Assembly: GCA_036927565.1 (NCBI GenBank)
Contig: JAYESD010000009.1
Location: 166,058,929-166,122,928 of the forward strand
DNA length: 64,000 nucleotides
Direction: 5' to 3'
Source of the DNA: Tuctoria greenei
Taxonomy: Eukaryota > Streptophyta > Magnoliopsida > Poales > Poaceae
Every line of letters begins with the position of its first letter. Position 1 is the stretch's first letter. Of the stretch, positions 56,558 through 64,000 are shown piece by piece. The notes beneath the pieces are model-generated. The model did not search any database. It was given only the letters and a program-made list of their open reading frames with translations, and was not told the DNA's origin. A program made the position numbers and the translations under genes.

Positions 56558-59500
56558 TTCTCCCCCTAAGTCTTGTACGTCGCCTTCTGGGAGGGTTGGA
56601 CCATCCCGATCCTGGAGCAAAGTTTAATGAACTTGAGCCTGGGCTTGGTGAGCAGGTCCGCAAGCTGGTCCTTGGTATTGATGTAGATCGCCTTGATGCT
56701 GCCTTCCTCCAAGCAGCCTCGGATGAAGTGGTACCTCACCTGGATGTGTTTGCTACGTTCATGGAAAACAGGGTTCTTTGCGAGGGCCAGAGCAGACACG
56801 TTGTCCACCCTGAGTTCCACCGCTCCAGTGTCTCTGCCGAGGAGACCACCAAGCAGTCGAACAAGCCAGAGCGCCTCAGTCGAAGCGGTAGAGGCCGCTA
56901 TGTACTCGGCCTCGCAACTGGACATGGCCACCACCTGCTGCTTGACCGACTGCCAGCTAACGAGGCACTTGCCGAAGAAGAAGAGGATCCCGCTCGTGCT
57001 CTTGCTGGTGTCGATGTCGCCGGCGTGGTCGCTGTCGCTGTACCCGACAAGGTGTGCCTCCCCAGGACACCTCGAGTAGTAGAGGCCGTGATCAAGAGTC
57101 CCCGCAACATAGCGGATGATCCTCTTCACAGCCTGCTGGTGCTCTGTCGTCGGTCGCTGCAGGAACCGACTAACGTAGTCGACGGAGAATGCCAAGTCCG
57201 GCCGTGTGTGGGTGAGGTAGCGAAGGCTCCCCACAAGACGTCGGTACTGTGTAGCATCCACCTCCTCCGCCGTGCTGTCGCGGCTCAGCTTCAGCCTCTC
57301 CTCCATCGGAGTGAGGGCTGGATTGCAGTTTGTGAGCCCAACTAGCTCAACAATACGCCTGGCGTAGGCGGTCTGTCAAAGTGTGATCCCGGAGTCGGCC
57401 TGATGCACCTCAATCCCTAGATAGAAGGAGAGGGATCCCAGGTCACTCATCTGGAAGGTGGCTTTCATCTCTTCCTTGAACGCTGCCACCTCCGCATCCT
57501 TGGTGCCAGTGATCACCAAGTCGTCGACGTAGACACCCACCAGTGGGGTGTTTCCCCCATTGCCCCGCCGGTAGATGGCCGCCTCGTGCGGGCATTGCCC
57601 GAAGCTCATCCTCTTGAGCGTGGAATCCAACTTAGCATTCCACGCCCGTGGTGCCTGCCACAAGCCATAGAGGGCCTTGCGCAGGCGCAACACCTTGCCC
57701 TCCTTGTCAGGGAGCGCAAACCCCGGCGGCTGGTGTACGTAGACCTCCTCCTTCAAGTCGCCGTTGAGGAACGCCGACTTGACGTCCATGTGTTGGACAC
57801 GCCAGCCTTCTTGGGCAGCCAGCGCAAGGAGTCGCACGGATTCCATCCGTGCCACGGGGACAAAGGTATCGTCGAAGTCGATCCCCTCCTGCTGCACGAA
57901 GTCACGTGCCACCAAGCGAGCCTTGTGCTTGATGATGGCGCCGGCTTCATCCCTCTTCAACTTGAACACCCACTTAAGGGTGATCGCGCGGTGACCGCGA
58001 GGGAGGTCAGCAAGCTCCCAAGTGCGATTCGTCTCAACCGCGTCCATCTCCGACTGCATCGCGGCACGTCATGCCGCGTGTTTCTCAGCCTCCGCGAAAG
58101 ACCGAGGCTCGCCGTCGTCGCACACAAGGTGCAACTGCGCCTCCAGATCTTGATCATCCAGATCGTGAGGGGCCAATCCCGGCACCGGCTGGTCGCCGAG
58201 AATGTTCTCCATCTTGCGATACCACAACTGCTCGCTGTCGTAGCACTTTTCGAGGCGCTCCTCGTCGTGGGAGAGCAGAGTGACAAACTCCACTGGGTCG
58301 TGCTCGACACAAGCTGGTGACGGAGTGGACGTGGCCGGAGGGGTGGCCATCGGTGCTGGAGTGCGTGGGGTCGCCGGCTGAGGTGGAGGTGGACGCTCGG
58401 GGGATGGGGTAGACACGCTCGGTGAAGAGGAGTTGCCTGCTCCCCCAGCTCCCTTGAAGTAGACGTAGTCGACGACGAAGTCGTCATTCGTCGAGGTCGA
58501 ACCGTCGTCCACCGCCTTGTCCCATGCCCATCCTCGCCCTTCGTTGAACACAACGTCGCGTGTCGTGCGCACACGTTGTGTCTCTGGGTTGAGAATGTTG
58601 TAGGCCTTCGAGCCCTCTACGTAGCCGATGAACACCCCGGGGGTGCTCCTGTCGTCGAGCTTGCCGATCTGGCCAAGCTCCTTAGCGAACGCGAGGCAGC
58701 TGAAGACCCGTAGGTGAGAGACCGCCGACTTGCACCATACCAAGCCTTGTACGGCGTCCTGCCGTGGAGGGCTTTGGTGGGCGAGCGGTTGAGGATGTAG
58801 ACGGCGGTCACCACCGCCTCTCCCCAAAAGACAGCTGGCATTCCCCTCTGCTTGAGGAGGGCCCGAGTCATCCCCACAACCGTCTGGTTGCGCCGCTCGA
58901 CGACGCCGTTCTGCTGCGGGATGTAGGGCGCGACGTAGTGGCGTTGAACACCCTCATCCGCGCAATACGCCGCGAATTCAGCCGTCGTGAATTCGCCGCC
59001 GTTGTCTGTGCGCAGTACGCGCAGCTTGCGACCACACTACGCCTCCGCAGTGGCCTGCGCACGCCTGATGGCGTTCGCAGCCTCTCCCTTGCTGCCAAGG
59101 ACCACCACCCACATGTAGCGGGAGAGGTCGTCGACGAGCAGCAGGAAGCATCGTCGTCCTCCTGGTGTAGCCGGTGTCACCGGGCCACACAAGTCCCCGT
59201 GAACGAGCTCGAGCCGCTCCTTGGCTCGAAAGCTCGACTGCTGGGGAAAAGGAAGCCGTCTCTGCTTCGTCACCACGCAGACGTCGCAGAGCTGCTCCAC
59301 ATGGTCAAGGCATGGCATGCCTCGCACCATCTCCTTGGCACTGAGCTGCTTCAGGGCCTCGAAGTGAAGGTGCCCAAAGCGCTCGTGCCACTGCAATGCC
59401 TCGTCCCCCCGACGAGTGGCAAGACAGACAGGCTGTGCTACCTGCACGTGAAGGACATAGAGTCGATTGGTGCCTCTAGTTACCTTGGCAAGAAGGCGAC

Positions 59501-59775
59501 AATGGCGATCCCAAATCCTCATGACTCCGTCCTTGATCTCCACGCGCGAACCACTCTCATCCAGCTGTCCCAAGCTGATGATGGAGTTTCGCAACGCGGG
59601 GATGTAGTAGACTCCGACGAGCAGCTTGTGTTCACCGGACTTAGCGCTGAGGAGGACAGAGCCAACACCCTTGATCTCCACGTCGGAGGCATCACCAAAC
59701 TTGACGGAGCCTCGAACATTGGGATCAAGCTCGGCGAAGAACTCCCGTCGACCGGTGATGAGGACATCAACACCC
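56159..59775 (-). mobile_element. Ty1/Copia retrotransposon, 5'-truncated
   Basis: Order on the minus strand: end of protease and GAG-pre-integrase (HERFGHLHFEAL with CDVC), integrase (GDLCGP, TDNGGEF), reverse transcriptase (TWELADLPRGHRAITLKWVF, YVDDLVITGT) and RNase H (SCEAEYIAAS). A polypurine tract AGGGGGAGAA and one LTR (56159-56557, TG...CA) follow. Gag, the 5' LTR and most of protease are missing. Coding is broken by TAG at 59037-59039 and stops near 58069 and 57376, plus a frameshift near 58735. It is an old, immobile copy. Its LTR abuts the ZW10 coding frame. Confidence 0.92.
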
Positions 59776-59999
59776 TCGATACATCCACACCAACTCAGTT
59801 ACCGGTTTCTGGTCCGATCACTCGCGCTCGTGCACGTCAACTAAACTATGAGGTGAACTCGTTCTTGGCCTTATGTCCATCTTATCTAGACCGTGGAACT
59901 ACGTGCTTTCTTGTTTTGCTTAGGAACAATGGAGAGGAGCCAATGGGAAGGGAATTCACGCGGACGGGATTTGGACAGCAGAACAGCACCAACTTGTGA
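59776..59999 (+). pseudogene. C-terminal end of a Gypsy polyprotein
   Basis: Encodes STPTQLPVSGPITRARARQL and then CPSYLDRGTTCFLVLLRNNG, ending at TGA 59997-59999. GPITRARAR is the signature of the polyprotein end of grass Gypsy elements. Everything upstream of it has been replaced by the oppositely oriented Copia; the junction is near 59775. Confidence 0.8.
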
Positions 60000-60623
60000 C
60001 GACCACCACAATATCATACGGACTCCGATCTGGGCGTTCAAGTACTTCCTGGAAAGATTATCAAGTCTACTTTCAAACGGATCTGGCCTCATGTCCATAT
60101 CTATTCGGAGTCGGCCGCAATAGTTATTTTAATACCAAGACCTTTTTCTATCCAGGGTGCTGCATCACCAAAATTGGGCCCATGGCCCATGTATCGTTTG
60201 GAGTCCATTAGGGACTCGTGATTAGGGTTTCTCAGGACCCTAGGGAGGTAATAAATAGTAGCAGCCGCCCTCATTAGCTGGTGGGTTTTGTTTATTCGTA
60301 AGTTAGCTTCTGCTGCTTCCTTGTACACGCGCGTGTTGACTAGATCGCCCGTCTACTTGTATCCAGAACCACACTTTAGATTGATTCAATAGATAAGTGT
60401 TTGTTCTTCTTGTTCTTGCGTGTTCTTCAATTGCTTGCAGGAACAAAGGCCCTCGTGGTCAGGTTGATTGTGCGCCAGCAAGATCAATACAACTTCGGAG
60501 TCGGTGTACCGATCGCTAAGGCGCATCGTCTTGGGGACGGTGTAGTCAGATCGCCAACGTCTTCTCCTCCACAAATCGAACCCTCCTATTCTCATCGAAA
60601 GATCGGGAACCAATATCCTATCA
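59995..60623 (+). repeat. Gypsy LTR
   Basis: Begins TGTGACGACCACC, overlapping the preceding polyprotein stop, and ends ATCCTATCA. It is followed after two bases by a primer-binding site at 60626. The 5' edge is inferred from the TG and from grass Gypsy LTR style; a second copy was not available to compare. Confidence 0.75.
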
Positions 60624-60625
60624 AG

Positions 60626-60638
60626 TGGTAATCAGAGC
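60626..60638 (+). promoter_or_regulatory. Gypsy primer-binding site
   Basis: TGGTAATCAGAGC differs by one inserted A from TGGTATCAGAGC, the complement of initiator-Met tRNA used by many plant LTR elements. Confidence 0.8.
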
Positions 60639-60847
60639 AAGGTTAATTGGTGAGAGTGCTACCATTACTTTTCTTTCTGCTGTTATCATCCTATAGTCCA
60701 GAAAAAGCCCAAAAAAATACCAGATCTGTTTTTTTCCATTATTCCTAGACCATTGTGCCTTTTACTTTCTCCACTTAGTCAAGACTTGTTGAGTTCATGG
60801 TTGCTTCGACGAGTCAAGTTGCTGGTCTTTAGTTTTGCACCACTAGA

Positions 60848-61118
60848 GTTTCGAGTTCGTGTCACATTCAGTCACCTAGTTCGAGTCAGATTTGTAGTTC
60901 GAGTTTGAGTCAGATTACTAGTTTGAGTTTGAATCAGATTGCTACTTTGAGTTTGAGTCGGATTACTAGTTCGAGTTTGAGTCGGATTACGAGTTCAAAT
61001 CAGATTGCTACTTCGAGTTTGAGTCAGATTGCTAGTTCGAGTTTGAGTCTGATTACTAGTTCGAGTTCGAATCAGATTGCTACTTCGAGTTTGAGTCAGA
61101 TTAGTAATTTGAGTTTGA
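60848..61118 (+). repeat. Minisatellite in the Gypsy leader, about 24-bp unit
   Basis: Roughly ten units of TTCGAGTTTGAGTCAGATTG followed by CTAG or CTAC, with point changes between units. It lies between primer-binding site and gag. Confidence 0.9.
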
Positions 61119-61119
61119 C

Positions 61120-61275
61120 AACAATAAAAAGGCAAGTGCAAAATCAAAAGCCGCACAAAATCCACAAGCAATTAGAGAAGAAAAAAAAAGGCAAGTGCAA
61201 AATCAAAAGCCGCACAAAAGCCACAAGCAATTAGAGAAGGAAAAAAAAAAGGCAAGTGCAAGATCAAAAGCCGCA
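61120..61275 (+). repeat. Second Gypsy-leader repeat, about 60-65-bp unit
   Basis: AAAAGGCAAGTGCAAAATCA and AAGCCGCACAAAA...CAATTAGAGAAG repeat two and a half times, separated by A-rich runs that vary in length. Confidence 0.85.
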
Positions 61276-61724
61276 TGTGCAAATTTTGTTCTAGGGTCTC
61301 CTGATTCCATCTAGAGAGAGTTTGGGTGACCACCCCAACAAAAAAAAAACGAAAAAAAAAAAGAAAAAAAATCAGATTGTTGTTTGGGGTGTTTTTTGTG
61401 ACGACATTGGTGTCTCGGCTCGCGTCTCTAGTACGGTCTAGACTAAGATCAGCACAGTACTGTCGTAGAATATTTATTCCGCTTGTTGTGATTAACGTGG
61501 TGAAAGTTTGCTCCTTGTGCTAGTTCAGCCACCTAAAGCCATAGATTGACACCTGCTCTTGAAGTTGTTCATTACTTGCTGGTTGCCATCACCTTCTTGC
61601 TGAGCTTTGTAAGAACGGGTAAGAGCTTGATTGAACAGGTTGAGAGTGAGCGAGTTATCTCCACCAGCACCTTTGTAGCTAGGGATAACGTTACCCTTTC
61701 ATATTGGATTTTTTTCTACTAACC

Positions 61725-63707
61725 ATGGCAGGAGGAGCAAATACAAATGAAGACGTGCATTCACCTCGCACACGGGGAATTATACAACACTTCGAACGCC
61801 AAGTGCGGCTACACACAGAAGCGCTTGATGAGGATTTTCGAGTTACCAGTGACCGCCTTGGTCAATTGAAAAATATGCAGATCGACACCAACACCAAAAT
61901 CAGCACGTTGGAGAGTTCCATTCAAACATTGAACACCTCTATTGGAGCCATCCTGCAGCGCCTTGAGGAGAGGGATCGTGGACGCACCGCAGATGGACAG
62001 GTGAGCAATGCTCCTAGTATTGTACGTGACAATGAAGATGACTATTCTGCAGATACGGAGATTGGGGAAGATGAGGAAGCTAGGCCACGGCGCCGGCTAC
62101 AACGCAACCGTCAAGGCATAGGTGGACATCGTCGGCGTGAGGTACGCAATCATGAAGATACTTTTAACAAGATCAAATTTAAGATACCTCATTTTGATGG
62201 TAAACATGACCCTGATGCATATATTACTTGAGAGATTTCTGTTGATCAAAAATTTGCATGTCATGAGTTTCCTGAAAATGCAAGAGATAGAGCAGCCACT
62301 AGTGAGTTTACTGATTTTGCTTCTGTTTGGTGGATAGAACATGGCAAGAAAAATACTAATAACATACCACAAACTTGGGATGCTTTGAAACGGCTCATGC
62401 GGGCTAGATTTGTTCCTTCTTACTATGCACGTGATCTGTTAAATAAGTTACAACAATTGAGACAGGGAGCTAAAAGCGTAGAAGAGTATTTTCAGGAATT
62501 ACAAATGGGTATGTTGCGTTGTAATTTAGACGAGGATGAGGAACCAGCTATGGCTAGATTTTTGGGTGGTTTAAATCGTGAAATTCAGGACATACTTGCT
62601 TATAAAGATTACAATAATGTTACCCGTTTGTTTCATCTTTCTTGTAAAGCTGAAAGGGAAGTGCAGGGATGACGAGCTAGCTCTAGAACTAATATTTCTG
62701 CAGGAAAGACTAGCTCATGGCAACCACACACGACTACTCCTTCGACTGGGCGTGCTTCCCCGCCATCTTCTTCACCAAGTCGGGCAACACCTTCTTCTTC
62801 CGGCAACAAGCCACGTGCTTCTTCCACTAGCTCAGTAGTAAAGACCACCCAAAAGCCCACCGAGAGTGCTTCTTCCGTGGCATCTACCCGACGATCTAGA
62901 GACATTCAATGTCACAAGTGCAAGGGTTTTGGCCATGTGCAGCATGACTGCCCAATCAAACGTGTTCTAATTGTTAAAGATGACGGTGAGTACTCATCTG
63001 CTAGCGATTTTGATGATGATACATGTGTTTTGCTTGCAGCTGACTATGCAGGTAGCGATGAACATCAAGAAGAGCATATTGGTGCAGAAGATGCAGCGCG
63101 CTATGATAGTCTCATTGTGCAGCGTGTGCTTAGTGCACAAATGGAGAAAGCGGAACAAAATCAAAGGCACACATTATTCCAAACAAAGTGTGTTGTCAAA
63201 GAGCGATCTTGCCGCATGATCATTGATGGAGGTAGTTGCAACAACTTGGCCAGCAGTGAAATGGTGACCAAGCTGGCACTAAGCACCAAACCGCACCCAC
63301 ATCCCTATTACATTCAATGGTTAAACAACAACGGTAAGGCAAAGGTAACTAGACTTGTGCGAATCAATTTTACTATTGGATCATATAAGGATGTCGTTGA
63401 ATGTGATGTTGTGCCTATGCAAGCTTGTAATATTCTGCTAGGAAGACCTTGGCAATTTGATAGAGATTCTATGCATCATGGTAGATCAAATCAGCATTCT
63501 TTTCTTTACCACGATAAAAAAATTGTGTTGCATCCTATGTCTCCTGAAGCTATTGTGCAAGATGATGTTGCTAGAGCTAGGAAAACTAAATATCAGGACC
63601 ATGCTAACATTGAGAACAATAACAATGTCAAATCTGTGTTTGATAAGAAAAATGAGATATCTCTGAAGGGAAAATGCTTGTTTGCTACGAAATCTGATAT
63701 TAGTTGA
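61725..63707 (+). pseudogene. Gypsy gag-protease, one frame with in-frame stops
   Basis: Retrotransposon capsid and protease region. Gag begins MAGGANTNEDVHSP and contains the capsid motif FKIPHFDGKHDPDAYI, WWIEHGKK and LLNKLQQLRQGAKSVEEYF. A CCHC zinc knuckle (CHKCKGFGHVQHDC) follows, then the protease active-site motif MIIDGGSCNNLAS and NILLGRPWQFD. The frame is interrupted by TGA at 62229-62231, TGA at 62670-62672 and TGA at 63705-63707, the last caused by a 1-base shift near 63703. An upstream in-frame ATG at 61704 exists, but 61725 fits family starts better. Non-functional without readthrough. Confidence 0.9.
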
Positions 63708-64000
63708 ACTGATTGCTTCCACCTCTGTTGCCTATGCTTTGGTATGCAAAGATGCTTTGGTTTCCCTTTACGATGTGCAACATTCTTTGCCTCCTGCTGT
63801 TGCTAACATTTTGCAGGAATATTCTGGTGTGTTTCCAATTGAAATACCACCAGGACTACCACCACTTCGAGGGATTGAGCACCAGATTGACCTCATTCCC
63901 GGTGCTTCATTGCCCAACCGTGCACCATATAGGACAAATCCAGAAGAAGCAAAGGAGATTCAGCGCCAAGTACAAGAACTACTTGACAAAGGTTATGTAC
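63708..64000 (+). pseudogene. Gypsy reverse transcriptase, N-terminal part, cut by window end
   Basis: Continues in the +1 frame with EYSGVFPIEIPPGLPPLRG and HQIDLIPGASLPNRAPYR, the standard start of Gypsy reverse transcriptase. The catalytic YXDD motif lies beyond the window. Confidence 0.88.

Overview
The window reads as nuclear DNA of a grass (Poaceae). The evidence is intron-rich genes with GC-rich first exons, a CC-NBS-LRR gene and a DUF247 gene, many Stowaway and Tourist MITEs in introns, grass-type SINE fragments, and Copia and Gypsy LTR retrotransposons. I cannot name the species. No CRISPR array, rRNA or convincing tRNA was seen.

Layout. 1-9.7 kb holds a frame-broken NLR disease-resistance gene (minus), the relics of a second NLR copy, and a solo LTR that split the end of a CACTA element. 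10.8-12.3 kb is an intact two-exon DUF247 gene (plus). 13.2-24.2 kb is a 21-exon importin-13/transportin-3-type nuclear import receptor (minus). Its introns carry a MULE and an Ac/Ds-like hAT element, and its first two exons carry three 1-base insertions. 26.8-29.5 kb is an 11-exon gene of the At3g49140-like family (plus). 30.6-34.5 kb is ARGLU1 (minus), divergent from a HIRIP3/DEK_C-like histone-chaperone gene (35.1-41.1 kb, plus). 42.0-45.1 kb is NC2-alpha/DRAP1 (plus). 46.3-56.2 kb is a broken ZW10 gene (minus), full of nested transposons and cut at its 5' side by a Copia LTR. 56.2-64 kb is retrotransposon: a 5'-truncated Copia on the minus strand, then Gypsy sequence on the plus strand whose reverse transcriptase runs off the window.

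How the genes relate. Several neighbours are nuclear housekeeping genes: nuclear import, splicing/transcription coactivation (ARGLU1), histone handling (HIRIP3-like), TBP repression (NC2-alpha) and vesicle tethering/kinetochore (ZW10). They are not an operon; only ARGLU1 and the HIRIP3-like gene share a short divergent promoter. The NLR and DUF247 genes belong to rapidly evolving plant families.

Most unusual signals: (1) a 20-base G/C homopolymer inside the ATP-binding P-loop codons of the NLR; (2) a non-autonomous LTR element whose interior is an array of short hairpins with co-varying arms; (3) a family of long-terminal-inverted-repeat MULE-like elements present four times, each copy carrying another transposon or transposon end; (4) a Gypsy arrangement in which one LTR is both the end of one element and the start of the next; (5) repeated +1 homopolymer indels in otherwise clean genes, which must be separated from assembly error before any gene is called dead.
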